Of a stretch of 64,000 nucleotides of DNA, positions 9,061 through 20,719 are shown piece by piece. Both the position numbers and the translations under genes were made by a program. Position 1 is the stretch's first letter; each line of letters begins with the position of its first letter. The stretch is from Dipteronia dyeriana (Eukaryota; Streptophyta; Magnoliopsida; Sapindales; Sapindaceae), in the NCBI GenBank assembly GCA_032871835.1, contig CM065299.1, positions 47,194,706 through 47,258,705 of the forward strand, in the 5' to 3' direction. The notes beneath the pieces are model-generated. The model had not been told where the DNA came from and searched no databases. It was given only the letters and a program-made list of their open reading frames with translations.

Positions 9061-11292
9061 TGAGATTATGCTCGATAGCAAGAGTATAATAATGTATTTG
9101 ATAATCTTTTCATATTAATAAAGTGATTTCTAGTTTAACAAATCTTATAGCATTTATTGTTTAATTATTATAAATGTCAAAAGTAAATAATCATAAGGTC
9201 AAAAGACTATAAGAAATGAAGAATTGTTCATACATCTAGATATGTATGTGGTAGACACAATTCTTTAGTTAGTCTTGAATAATATTCACAACTTAAGATA
9301 AAAGGTTGGGCGCCTTTATCTTGTCAAACTTGTAGATTCTTTTGCTATCATTTGAATGGGATCAATTGTGTTATGATGAGTTTAAAATCATCAAAGTGTG
9401 GTGTCTTTGGGCAAAAGAATCTAGTCCTTTGGGTGCATTGAATTGGATCACAATGAAATACTTTATCTAGAACCGTCAATGAATACAAGTTTTTCATTTG
9501 AAAACAATCGTAGAGTCTATCTCAATCCTGAGATAAATGAAAGACTTATTGTTACAAGTTTTATAATTTGAGCTATCAATGAGTACGATTATATAGCATA
9601 GCCTATCCTCGATAGTTTGGTTGTTTCCATTTGTTAATCGATAGAGGACTTCATTTATAGATATGGACATCGAGTCTCCATTTATTAAATGAGAGTATAA
9701 TATCATCATATGGATGTTTTGAGGTATTGGATATTAAATCTTAACGTTAAGTTTTCAATAGTGTCTATTTAAACATGGCTTCTAGACAAGTCAAAATATC
9801 CAAGTTCAAATTGTGGTCATATGAGTAAATATGGTAACTTGGACAGCTATAGGTGGTATATGAGCTCTTGAAGATTACTGATATTCTTCACGAGAATAAA
9901 CTTTCTCCAATAAGGTTGTCTAGGGTATGAATGAGTAACATCAACTTATTCTATCTTTATTTAAAAGTTCAATTTTAGTTCTTTAGTGGAATGAACTAAA
10001 ATTAATAGATCGGACCTAAGTGAATCATTTGTTGATTGTGATTGGGTTGTGTCTATTGGAGCTTAAATTTAGATAGCCTACTAAGATTCCCAATCTACAC
10101 GAACTTGCATGGATCACTTGATATAATCTACTGGACCAATTTAGGGATCCATTTAGAATTGTATTAAGGCATGTGGACTTGTTTCTTTTGTAAAAATGGG
10201 TCTAGTTCTCATGTGAACTTTTTGTTAAGGTCCAATGGATTTAATAAAATAAGAAAAATTATATATTGGCCCATAAAATAAGAAAAATAAGTTCAAATGT
10301 GTTGTTTTTTATTTTGTTATTTAATTAAATGGAAATTAATTAATTTGTTGATTAATTAATTATTTAATTAAAAGTCTAAATCTTTTTCCTGGTAAGAGAT
10401 TGTCTCCTAATAATATACTATTGTTGGTAGTATAATTAATATTAAAGATTATATTTGATAAGTAAATAAATAATAGGAATTATTTATCTAGTCAAATTAG
10501 GAAATCTTTAATATGTTTACAAGTATAAAGTAGAATTCTTCTTTGAAAAGGATTCTTAAATACCAAGTAATTCCACCTAAGGAAAGGATTCTTGCCAACC
10601 AAGTAAATCCTTCTTAGAAGAGGATTTGTGATCCTATATATATCCCCTTGATGAATTCGGCCAACCCTATGGTTCTTAGAGTGAAAATTTTGGTCAACCT
10701 AAGTTTTTCCAAGAGAAGAATTCGGCCAACCCTAGTTCTTTTTGGAGAGAGAATTCAACTACCACATAATTTTTAGGGAGAAAATTTTGTTTTTGCTCTA
10801 GAAAAAATTCAATTAACTCTAAGAAATAGTGTGAGATTCAGCAAAGAATAAAAGGAAGAAAGAACGTTTAGTTTTCGATATTACACTAGTAGCCTTTACA
10901 TTAAAAGGTTTTGTGTACAACATCGAATCAAGGTTCATGCGAGTTTTAATCAAATTGATTCATAACTCAAAAGTGACCTAACGTTCTTTGTTTTCTTCTT
11001 GGAGGATTATTGTAACTAACAAAGAAAAAGATTTTGTTTATTTCCATCATCAGGTATACAATTTAAAGAAAGGGAGCCACACTTCTAGGTGATTCACGTT
11101 TGTGATTGGATAGGAAGATCTTAAGGATTCAGTTCGGTGCTTGTTCAATCGTCATGAGAAAAAGGTATGACACTTTTTATATTCATCAATTAATCTAGGT
11201 TTATGGTTCTTGTTATTAAAAAGAGAATTTTTTTTTATACTTAAACCCTAACTTCGATTTTTCACGCTTCCGCTGCCCTATTTTCCCTACAA
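9061..11292 (+). mobile_element. U: unclassified 2.2 kb insertion in G1 LTR, solo-LTR-like
   Basis: G1's LTR is continuous if this segment is removed. AGAGTGT stands at 9054-9060 and again at 11293-11299, a 7 bp (or 8 bp with one more T) target duplication. The segment starts TGAGATTATG and ends CCCTACAA. It has no coding frame, no polyA end and no inverted terminal repeats. A TATA-like CTATATATATCCCC lies near 10634, and AATTCGGCCAACCCTA occurs twice (about 10655 and 10721). Length and TATA-like motif suggest a solo LTR of another family, but the 7-8 bp duplication is too long for that. A non-autonomous DNA element is possible. Confidence 0.6.
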
Positions 11293-11481
11293 AGAGTGTT
11301 TGAGAGGTTTTTGTATGTCATGCATGATATATAATAAAGAGCTATATTCCAATTTTCATTGTATTCACATTTAAACATCCTTCTTTGTTCGAACAAGTTA
11401 GGTACGAGATACCTACCCCGACCGCCACCTCTGCGGTAGCGGTCTCGATGGTGTTAGTTGAAATTTCTCTCCTCGAGTAAA
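11293..11481 (+). repeat. G1 5' LTR, right part, end deleted
   Basis: It matches 34264-34455 of the 3' LTR. It stops at ATTTTCT; the final GTTAACA and the primer site are missing, and gag leader sequence follows at once. A hairpin lies at 11420-11444. Confidence 0.85.
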
Positions 11482-13060
11482 TTTTCTATTCCTGCCCATA
11501 ATAGGACAGGACCCACAACTTCTATCCAGGATAGGCTAGGGCCCATGCCCCTAGTCCCTGACAGGCCAACCTATTATCAACCCAGTCAAGTCAAGTCAAG
11601 TCAAGTCAGCAATCGATGCTCTGTCGAGGGCACCTCACAACCCCTCTCGATCGACGACTTCCAGAAGGGAACCTCGAGTTAAAGCCGGTAAATTGTGCAA
11701 GCATAACCTTCCCTTAGAGACGACAAAGTGGAAATGTCCAGCTCATCGAGGGGATCTGACAATGAGAGCTCCGAGATCGACTCTAAGAAGCATGGAAATA
11801 ATCGCGATCAGCTAGCTAAAAGGTAGAAGGGGATCCAACAGTTAAAAAGTGGGAAAGGTAAGAAGGTCAAGAAGGACCCCTTGAGTGAGATGATCCCTTT
11901 ACCATAAAGATTCGGGTGGCAGAGCTTCCACCAAAGTTTAAGAAGCCATCAGACAAGTTCTCTGGCACAGAGTACCCTTTGAGCCACTTAGAGAGTTTCG
12001 TCTAACAGACGGAAGTTTAGAGTACAACCATGGCCGCAATGTGCCGGATGTTACCTACCACTTTGATAGACTATGCTAGGACCTGGTTCAGAAAGTTACC
12101 AGCTGGAAGTGTGGACTCCTTCACGAAGCTATCAGTGGATTTCTGCTCACAATTCCAAGATGTAAAACCCAGAACAAAGGATCCAATCCATCTGTAATAC
12201 GTGATTCAGGAAAGAGGAGAAACCCTCCGGGCGTATATGGAGCGGTTCCACTAGGAGGTTATTCAAATGGGAGTTTTCACTGAGAAAGTGACCCTTGCCA
12301 ATTTTAGGCGGAACCTGTGGGCGGGTAAGCTTTTCCAATCCTTTGCCAAGTGACCTCTAAAGACCTACTAAAAGGCCTATGATCGGGCTCTAGAGCAAGT
12401 CAAAGTCAACAAGCAGCTCATGGTCAAGATGAAGCATGCCGATATGAGAACGGCGAAGCGTTAGAAGAAGGAAACTCCCAGACCAGAGCTAGCTCAGAAA
12501 AATTAGAACAAACCTCCCAATATGTTGACATACCGCTTCCTTATTTCTCAACCCAAGCAAGAAAGGTATCCAGTAAGGTGAACCCCTCCGCGGGCTTCGC
12601 CTACTCCTAGGACATAGGCACTGTAATGCGAGATGAAAGAGGGTATGATCACTACACCCTCTTAAATGCTTCCCGTGAAAAAATCTATCTCGTCATTCGG
12701 GATAAGGGGCTACTACATAACCCGTACACATGAAAGCCCTCGTGGATAAAACGAACCAGTACAGGTATTATGACTTCCATAAAGACGTGGGTCACAACAC
12801 TTTCGAGTGCTATAACTTGTGTAATCATATCGAGGCTTTGATAATGGTAGGATGTTTAATAGAGTTCTTGCAGTAGGTCAGGGATAATATTCAGACTGAA
12901 TGGGAAGTATAGGCTAAGACCCGTAAGCATGCCAAGAAGAGAAACGGGGAGCAGACGGATCTGATGCAGCAAATCTAGGTGTTACATGCCATCAGCGGAA
13001 GTACCAAGTGAATGGCCCACTTTGGCTGGTACCTCCAATATTTCCAGAAAAAACCATGAG
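11482..13060 (+). pseudogene. gag: G1 gag, broken
   Basis: The N-terminal linker (11482-11682) is open and fused to LTR codons by the deletion, giving a chance ORF at 11458-11682. The retrotransposon gag domain runs from about 11940 to 12440: F-S-G-T-E-Y-P near the start, then Y-A-R-T-W-F-R-K-L-P-A-G-S-V-D-S-F. Several stops stand where G2 or G4 have Gln. A zinc-binding motif of the Tat form (F-H-K-D-V-G-H-N-T-F-E-C) lies near 12770-12815, with the first Cys changed to Tyr. At least six in-frame stops rule out function. Confidence 0.85.
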
Positions 13061-13102
13061 AGAAAGATCCCTCGTGCAGATGAAGGGCTAGGTATTTTCA
13101 CC

Positions 13103-13726
13103 GAGGCGGATGACTACAACACCATGCAGCCTTATGATGATCCCATGGTGATCATAGTATAGATTGCCAACTATATGGTCCACCGGGTGCTTGTTGACAC
13201 AGGCAGCAGCATCGACATACTCTTTAAAGATACCTTTGAGAAGTTGAATTTGAAACAATGATGTTACAATAACTGCACTATCCCGCTGTATGGATTCACC
13301 GATGACTTAATCATACCCGTGGGGTTAAAGATCCTTCTAGTAATCGCTGGAACAACACCTCTCCACCAAAATGTTATGACAGACTTCATGTTGGTAGATA
13401 CCCCATCGGCTTACAATGTGATGCTAGGAAGACCTTTTTTGTCATTCCTTAATGGGGTCCTGTTCATTTACCATAGCGTCCTAAAGTTTCTATTAGGAGA
13501 CATGGTGGGGGAGGTATATGGTGACTAGCAAGTAGTCAGGAAGTGCTATACAGTATCTGCCAACCCGACAGCTCTAGCAAAATAGTTTGCACTTATTACA
13601 ACGATCCAAGATGGGGTAACGCCTGGGATGACCTTGGAAGATATAGAGCCCGCAGATTACCCAGAGGATGACCCTGTAATGCCAGATGTAGAAGAATAGA
13701 GTAGGGAATGGGCCAGCGGTCATCTT
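13103..13726 (+). pseudogene. G1 aspartic protease, broken but with intact active site
   Basis: Retroviral-type protease that would cut the polyprotein. The catalytic motif V-L-V-D-T-G-S-S-I-D-I-L is complete near 13186-13221, unlike in G2 (DIG), G4 (NIG) and G6 (DNG). The C-terminal half includes an open stretch at 13319-13528 with M-L-G-R-P-F-L. Stops at several sites separate it from gag and RT. Confidence 0.85.
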
Positions 13727-14920
13727 GTGTACAAACTAGAAGAGATACCCATCCGGATGGACGGTCATTCAAAGGTCGTCAAGGTCGTAGCTACCCTAGA
13801 ACCAAGAGTAAATGAGGGTCTGATCATGCTTCTTAAAGAATTCAACCACATCTTTACATGGAGTCACGACGAGATGCACGGGATCCCAATGTCATTGGCG
13901 GCTCACCGATTAGTAGTGGATCTGACCTTCAAGCCTGTCAAGTAGAAAAAGAAATCACTTTAACGCCAAAAGAAACAATGCGGTTCCAGAGGGTCAGATC
14001 AGGCTCCTCAAAGAATTCAACGATATCTTCACTAGGAGTCACGACGAGATGCTCGAGATCCCAATGTCATTGGCGGTTCACTGATTAGTAGTGGATCCGA
14101 CCTTCAAGCCTGTCAAGCAGAAAAGACGTCACTTTAACAGAAAAAGAAACAATGCAGTTCATGAGGAAGTATATAAGTTAGTAAGAGCAGGCTTCATCAG
14201 AAAGATGCGCTATCCCAAATGGATCGCCAACGTGGTCATGGTTACGAAGGTGAATAGAAAGTGGCATTTGTACATTGACTACACCGACCTCAACAAGGCT
14301 TTTCCAAAAGACATCTTTCCTTTACTTAAGATTGATTAGTTAAGCTTCATGGATGCATTCTCAGGATACAACCAGATTAAGATGTATGCAGTCGACCAAG
14401 ATAAGACCAGTTTCATTACCAATCACGATTTGTACTGTTATAAAGTGATTTCGTTTGGTCTCAAGAACTTAGGGGCTACATACCAGCGGCTAGTTAACCG
14501 ACTGTTCAGACCCGAGATTGGAAAGTCGATGGAGGTGTACATCGACGACATGATCACAAAATCACAATCCAAAGAAAGACATCAGGACGACCTTCGCAGA
14601 ACTTTCATAATCCAAAGGGAAAACTAGATGAGATTGAACCCCTCCAAATGTGCTATCGGGGTAATCGCGGGGAAGTTTCTGGGGTTCTTAGTTCATGAAA
14701 GAGGCATAGAGGCTAACCAAGAAAAGATCAAGGCTATCTTGGACCTCGAATCCCTTACATCACTTAAGCAAGTACATGTCTTGACCAAACAGGTAGCAAC
14801 ACTCAACAAGTTCATTTCACGCTCCACCGACAAATGTCTCCTTTTCTTCAAAGCTATCAAGCCAAGAAGAAACATGAAATTGGACCTGGAGGGTGAGCGA
14901 GCCTTTCAAGCCTTGAAGAA
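13727..14920 (+). pseudogene. G1 reverse transcriptase and start of RNase H, broken
   Basis: RT copies the element RNA into DNA. The linker (13727-13945) contains W-S-H-D-E-M-H-G-I-P and is duplicated in tandem. From 14166 the RT follows: Y-P-K-W-I-A-N-V-V-M-V, D-Y-T-D-L-N-K-A, F-M-D-A-F-S-G-Y-N-Q-I, F-G-L-K-N-L-G-A-T-Y-Q-R, and the catalytic Y-I-D-D-M near 14540. About eleven codons are missing between KID and SFMD (14339-14349) compared with G5. The RNase H start breaks off at 14920, where G2 inserted; it resumes at 27337. Confidence 0.88.
13816..14164 (+). repeat. 175 bp tandem duplication in G1 pol
   Basis: 13816-13990 and 13991-14164 are diverged copies of one segment of the linker before RT, each beginning with GGGTC and ending near GTTC(C/A)(A/T)GA. 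The other Tat copies have one copy only. Confidence 0.88.
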
Positions 14921-16157
14921 TGTTAATAGTAAAATTTGGCTTGGGGACTAAAGAGAATTTTTCCATTCTCCTAGCTCAAATTAAAGCTCGAGTTTACCAT
15001 TCATTAAACCCTGGGCGAGCCATAATACTACCCCACAGATGCGAGGAAGGGTCTTTGGGCTTCAGAATTATCAGGAAGGGAGTCCGACACGATCAAGTCG
15101 AACCCCTCACACCTACCTTGGAATTCGGACATAGCTCGATACGTGGTTATCCAGACTTCCCGAGATCACCTATCCTAGAACCCCGGTTCCTAGGGTCGGG
15201 CTCCAAAACCATCCCATAAAAGCAAGGAAAGGTCACCGAGCTCAGAAAGCATTCAAAATTAACTCAAGCCTAAACTAGAAGCCTGCCAACCTCACCAGAA
15301 GCCCGTTGTCCTCTCCTGATACAAAAAAAAGGGTCTTTAATGGGATCAGATTCATGCTATAGCACCACTTCACCTCGCCAAAGGAAGAAGCCAATACACC
15401 TTGTTAAATAAGAGGAAGCTCGCAGGCGTTAGCATGGTCATTTCGAGCTCAAAAATGGACCCATAAAGGTTAGATCAAGCTCCTAACATTAAGACCTGGG
15501 TTTGGATTTACCTCGTTCTATGAACACCATACTCAAGACCTTTACAAGGCATCACACCATGAAGGCACACGAGATCACATCTACACTTTAACGAACATTG
15601 AAACACTACGTACGTGTAGGGTAAGAGGTTTAATCCAGAGAGGAAACAAACTTATCTCTTAAGATATTCTCGAATCCGTTATTAATCTAAAGTCAATGAC
15701 TTTTAAATAAAAGATCTCGCACGATAATGAGGGAGAGGATTCTGACAATCTGGGCTGGAGAGTCATAAACTTGGCTGTGCATAAATTGACCGAGGATGAG
15801 AAAAAAACGATAGAAGAATCGAATTTTGACAATTCAAGGAGAGAGTTGGAGATTTTGGCCTAAATTTTGTATTCAGAACAGTGCCTCAACTATTATCTAC
15901 TATTCGACAGGCACGGGGTCGCCACCCTATTATGTCTAAGAGAGATCATGAGTGTTTAGGAATCCATTTGTATCATATTCACTGTTAATAACAAATTCAT
16001 TACATTCTCGTCTTCATTGCACTTAAATTCGTACATCCATCTTTATTCAATGAGGTTAGGTGCCCAAGGTACCAACCCCGGCCATCGCCTATGTGGAGGT
16101 GGTGGTCTCGAGGGTGTTAATCGAAATTTCTCACCTCGAGCAAATTCTCTGTTAACA
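14921..16157 (+). repeat. G2 5' LTR (1237 bp)
   Basis: It starts TGTTAATAGT and ends CTGTTAACA directly before the primer site. It is alignable to the 3' LTR at 26011-27331 throughout, with small deletions (for example near 15240-15290 and 15420). Confidence 0.9.
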
Positions 16158-16162
16158 CTTTC

Positions 16163-16178
16163 TGGCACCGTCTGTGTG
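16163..16178 (+). promoter_or_regulatory. G2 primer binding site
   Basis: TGGCACCGTCTGTGTG lies five bases after the LTR end. It resembles the TGGCGCCGTCTGTGGG site of Tat-type elements with two changes. G1, G4 and G5 have lost this segment. Confidence 0.75.
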
Positions 16179-18130
16179 AACAACCCACACCGTAATTTCT
16201 ACTCTTACAAGTTTGTTGTTTTTCAATAATCATGAGGCTTCGCTCCTCTCTAGGACAGCCCGAAACCTCAGGACATCCATCTAGACCCTCCACCTAGAAA
16301 GGCCAAAAAAAAGGAAAGAAATCCAGGCATCATAAGCCAGTCTCGTCAACCAGGTACAGAGCGGGCTACAACCCCTCTGGCGATAGACCCAGATCAACAT
16401 GCAACAGCCATTGTGGAAAATGTCTGCCTCTGTCTTACAACAGAATGGATTGATCCTCAACTGACAGATCAAGGAATCCGAAAGAAGAAAACCCACCAGC
16501 AGTTTGGTAGCCTACTTTTGATCGGCTGGGACCTCCTACTGATCCCTGCCTACAACTGGACAAGGCCTACAACCTTCATTCAGGAAAGGCTAGGGCCCAT
16601 GCCCTCAATCCCGGATAGGCCGACAAACTATCAACCTAGACAGGTTAAGTCGGCAGCTGATATTCAACCAAGGGTACCTCACAGCCGTCCTTGACCAGCT
16701 AATTCTAGAAAGGTACCTCAAGCTGAAGTCGAAGGTAGCCAGAAAATTACGCAAGCGAACCCTGTCCCTAAGGGTGATAAAATGGAGGTATTTAGCTCTT
16801 CGGGGGGATCTGACAGTGAGAGCTCTGATGACAACTCTAAGAAACACCAAAATAAGCATCTGAGGAACCAGCTGGCCAAGATGTAGAAAGAGATCCAGCC
16901 ATTGAAAGGGTAAGGATCCAGCCGTTGAAAGAGATCCAGCCGTTGAACACCCCATTTACTAGAAGAATTCGGGAGGCAAAGATCCCACCAAAGTTTAAGA
17001 TGCCATCAGACAAGTTCTCTGGTACAGAGTATCCTTAGAGCCACTTAGAATGCTTCATGCAATAGATGGAAGTCCAAAACATAACAACGGTCGCCATGTT
17101 TAGAATGTTCCTTACCACCCTAACTGACTACCCCAAGACATGGTTCAGAAAGCTCCTCGCGGATAGTGTGGACTCCTTAACAACTATCAGCTGATTTCTG
17201 CTCACAATTTCAGGGAATCAAACCCTGGATGAAAGATCCCATCCATTTACAATATGTGATCCAAGAGCGAGGGGAAACCCTCCGGGCTTACGTGGAGCGG
17301 TTCCACAAGGAGGTTATCTAGATTGGGGTCTTCACTGAGAAAAAGAACATCGCCATTAAACGAAACCTATGGGCGGGTAAGATTTTCCGATCATTTGCCA
17401 AGCGACCTCTGGAGACTTACCAAGAGGCCTATGATCGGGCTCTAGAGCAAGTCAAAGTCGATAAACAACTTAAGGTTAAAGTGGAGCATGACGACATGAG
17501 AACGACAAAATGATAGAAGAAGGAAACTCTAAGACTTGAACTAGTTAAGAAGAATAAGAACAAACCTCCCAACAGGTCAATCTTTCGTTTTCCCGTTTCT
17601 CAACCCAAGCAAGAAAGATACCCGGCAAGGAAAACCTTTCCACGGGTTTTGCCTCATTCAAGGACAATAGCTCCTGTAGTGTAAGATTAGAGAGGATACG
17701 ATCACTATACCCTCTTATATGCATCACGTGAAATGATCTACCTCGCCATCCGGGATAACGGGCTACTACAGAAGCTCGCACCAATGAAAGCCCTGTCGAT
17801 AGAAGGAACCGGTATAAGTACTGCGACTTTTATGAAGATGTGAGCCATAACACTTCAGAGTGCTATAACCAAATCGAGGCTCTGATTAGGAGAGGATGAT
17901 TGATAGAATTCTTGCAGCAAGTTAGAGACAACATTAAGATTGGGAGGGAAGTACAAGTTGAGATCCATCAGCACCCCGAGAAGATAAAAGGGGACTAAGC
18001 GGATCTGATGCAGCAAATCCAGGTGATACTACCATCAGCGGAGGTCCCATATTGGTTGACACCTCTAATAATTCCAAGAAAAACCATGCGAGGAAGGTCT
18101 CTCGTGTAGATGAATGGCGAGGTATCTTTA
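16179..18130 (+). pseudogene. gag: G2 gag, broken
   Basis: After a leader, the linker (about 16535-16694) matches that of G1. The gag domain runs from about 16965 to 17510: K-F-S-G-T-E-Y-P, Y-P-K-T-W-F-R-K-L, Q-Y-V-I-Q-E-R-G-E-T-L-R-A-Y, W-A-G-K-I-F-R-S-F-A-K-R-P. A zinc-binding motif like that of G1 lies near 17820-17865 (Y-C-D-F-Y-E-D-V-S-H-N-T-S-E-C). Stops such as SHL...MQ* fall at Gln codons of other copies. Not functional. Confidence 0.83.
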
Positions 18131-18169
18131 AGGTCGACCAAAGCCAAGCTGGCCCCTCCTAGTCGGTGC

Positions 18170-18880
18170 AGATTATTTTCACCAAGGCTAATGTCTATAA
18201 TACCGTGCAACCTCATGATGATCCCATGGTGGTCACGGTACAAATTACCAACTACATGGTCCATTGCGTGCTTGTTGACATAGGCAGTAGCGTCGACATC
18301 CTTTTCAAAGATACACTAGAAAAGCTGAACTTGAAATAGTGGTGTTACAATAGCTGTACAACCTCGTTGTATGGATTTACTGGGGACCCAATCATACCTG
18401 TAAGGTTGAAGATCCATCCAGTAGTCACTGGAATAACCCCTCTCCAACAAAATTTCATAACGGATTTCGTTGTAGTTGATACCCCATAAGTCTGCAACAC
18501 GATATTAGGAAATCCTTTCTTGTCATCCTTGAATGGGGTCTTATCCATTTAGCACAACGTCCTAAAGATCCTAGTAGGAGACAAGAAAGAGAAAATATGT
18601 GGTGATCAGGAAGTAGCTATGAAGTTTTATGCAGTGTCTGCCAGCCCGAAAGACCTAGCAAAACAGTTCACACATGTTATGACGATATAGGATGGGGTAA
18701 CCCCCAAGATGATCTTGAAGGATGTATAGCTCGCAAACCACTCAGAGGACAATCCCAAGATTCTAGATGAAGAGGAGCAGAGCAGGGAATGGGCCAGCGG
18801 ACATCCAGTGGACAAGCTATAAGAGGTACCCATCTGGATGGATGACCCTTAAAGGTCGTTAAGGTCTGAGCGACCCTCGA
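18170..18880 (+). pseudogene. G2 aspartic protease, active site mutated
   Basis: The protease motif reads L-V-D-I-G-S-S near 18273, with the catalytic-loop Thr changed to Ile by one C-to-T change; G1 keeps DTG. The C-terminal part follows the G1 protease closely. A TAG at 18688-18690 replaces the Gln of I-Q-D-G found in G1 and G5. Confidence 0.85.
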
Positions 18881-20230
18881 ACAGGGGAGTTACATCGAAA
18901 TCATTGGCTGCTCACCTTTTGGCAGTAGATCCGACCTTCAAGCTTGTCAGACAAAAAAGGTGCTATTTTAATACCGAAATAAATGTCACGGTTCAAGAAG
19001 AAAAGGTCAAGTTGATCAGAGCAGGCTTTATCAGAGAGGCACGCTACCCCTAATGGATCTCCAACGTGGTCATGGTCACGAAAGCGAATGGGAAGTGGCG
19101 AATGTGTGTTGACTACACCGACCTTAACCGGGCGTGTCTAAAAGACAGTTTTCATCTACTAAAGATCGATCTGTTTGTTGACTCCATAACCAGAAACAAG
19201 CTCCTAAACTTCACGGATGCATTCTCAGGTTACAACCAGATCATGATGCACCCTACCGAACAAGACAAGAATAGCTTCATCACCGGACAGGGTCTGTACA
19301 GCTACAAGGTGATGCCATTCGGGCTTAAGAATGTGGGAGCTACATATCAGCGGTTGGTCAATCGACTGTTCAAGCCCAAAATTTGAAGATAATTGGAAGT
19401 ATATATCGACGACATGATTACAAAGTCAACGACCGTAGAAGGACATCAGGATGACCTTCGTAGAACTTTCTTGATCCTAAGAGAAAACTGGATGAGTTTT
19501 ATCCCCTCCAAGTGTGCTTTTAGGGTAACTGTAGGAAAGTTACTTAGCTTCACGGTTCATGAGAGAGGAATAGAGGCTAACCCATAAAATATCAAGGCTA
19601 TCTTAAATCTAGAATCCCACACCTCACTCAACAGGTTCGAGTCTTGACCGGGTAGATAGCAGTGCTCACCAAGTTTATTTCTCGATGCATCGATAAATGT
19701 TTCCCTTTCTTTAAAGCTATCAAACAGGGAAGGAACATGAAATGGGACCAGGAGAACGACCAAGCCTTCCAATCTTTGAAGAAGTATCTATCAAGCCCTC
19801 CATTGTTGGTTAGGCCAAGTCTAGGAGATGAGCTGCAAATCTATTTGGCCCTTTCAAAAACAGCAATGAGTGGGGCTCTGGTTAAGAAAAGTGGAGATAG
19901 GGTCCAACGACCTATATACTACTCTTCTAGAGAAACTTTCTTACGCCCTGGTGACCTCAGTAAGGAAGCTCCGTCCCTATTTTCAAGCCCACTCAATAAC
20001 ATTAGTGACAGACCAACCTCTCCGTCAGTTCCAGCTAAGGCCAGACGTATCCAAAAGACTAGTCTTATTGGCACTGGAACTCACCCAGTTTGATTTAAGA
20101 TACAAACCGAGGACCATAATTAAAGCCTTAAATTTGGCAGACTTTTTGGTAGAGCTATTAATGCCCATAGGCCAAGCGACTTCCATATCAACAAATATAG
20201 CTCTTGAGAAGAATCACGAATCAAACAACT
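18881..20230 (+). pseudogene. G2 reverse transcriptase and first RNase H, broken
   Basis: The RT is open for 107 codons at 19066-19386 (C-V-D-Y-T-D-L-N-R-A, F-T-D-A-F-S-G-Y-N-Q-I, M-P-F-G-L-K-N-V-G-A-T-Y-Q-R), then a TGA, then 19393-19587 with catalytic Y-I-D-D-M. A frameshift near 19590-19660 separates it from RNase H, which shows F-Q-S-L-K-K-Y-L and later, in another frame, Q-L-R-P-D-V-S-K-R. At least two frameshifts and several stops. Confidence 0.88.
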
Positions 20231-20640
20231 GGCCGAAAGGCTGCAAGTCATGGATCCTCTAAACTGATCGAGCATCCAGGCAAGCCAGGAGAGGAGCGAG
20301 CATAGTCCTGATAAACCTAGAGGGGGTCGAGTGTTGCCACTATTTCGGGTTGGAATTTAAGGCCACAAACAACGAAGCAAAGTATGAAGCCTTCCTAGCT
20401 GGGATGAGGGCAGCCGTCGAGCTCGGGAGTCGACTACCTTATGGTCAAGAGTGATTCATTACACATAGTCAATCGGGTTTCTGGTGACTATCAGACCAAA
20501 GGGAATAGCATGATCGCCTACTTGAAGTTAGGTCAGCTACTTAGGAGTAAATTCAGAGGATTTAAGATCGAGTAGGTGCCTCGACAACAGAATCATCGAG
20601 CTGACGTCCTAGCCATGATAGTTGTGAATTATGGCCAGGC
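20231..20640 (+). pseudogene. G2 second (archaeal-type) RNase H, broken
   Basis: This extra RNase H is the mark of Tat elements. The first strand reads T-D-R-A-S after a stop where G5 has Y-T-D-G-A-S. The helix N-N-E-A-K-Y-E-A-F-L-A-G-M is kept. A frameshift follows near 20430, and R-Q-Q-N-H-R-A-D-V-L-A appears at 20584-20616. Confidence 0.8.
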
Positions 20641-20719
20641 CTTACTACAGGGAGTCCCTCTTAAAATAATCCCCCTACCAAGCACACTAGCGAGCAAGGG
20701 GTCTTATACCTCGAATCAA

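Noticed and set aside
9061..11292. U as a Mutator or hAT element
   Set aside because: The 7-9 bp flanking repeat would fit, but the ends are not inverted repeats of each other and no transposase is present.
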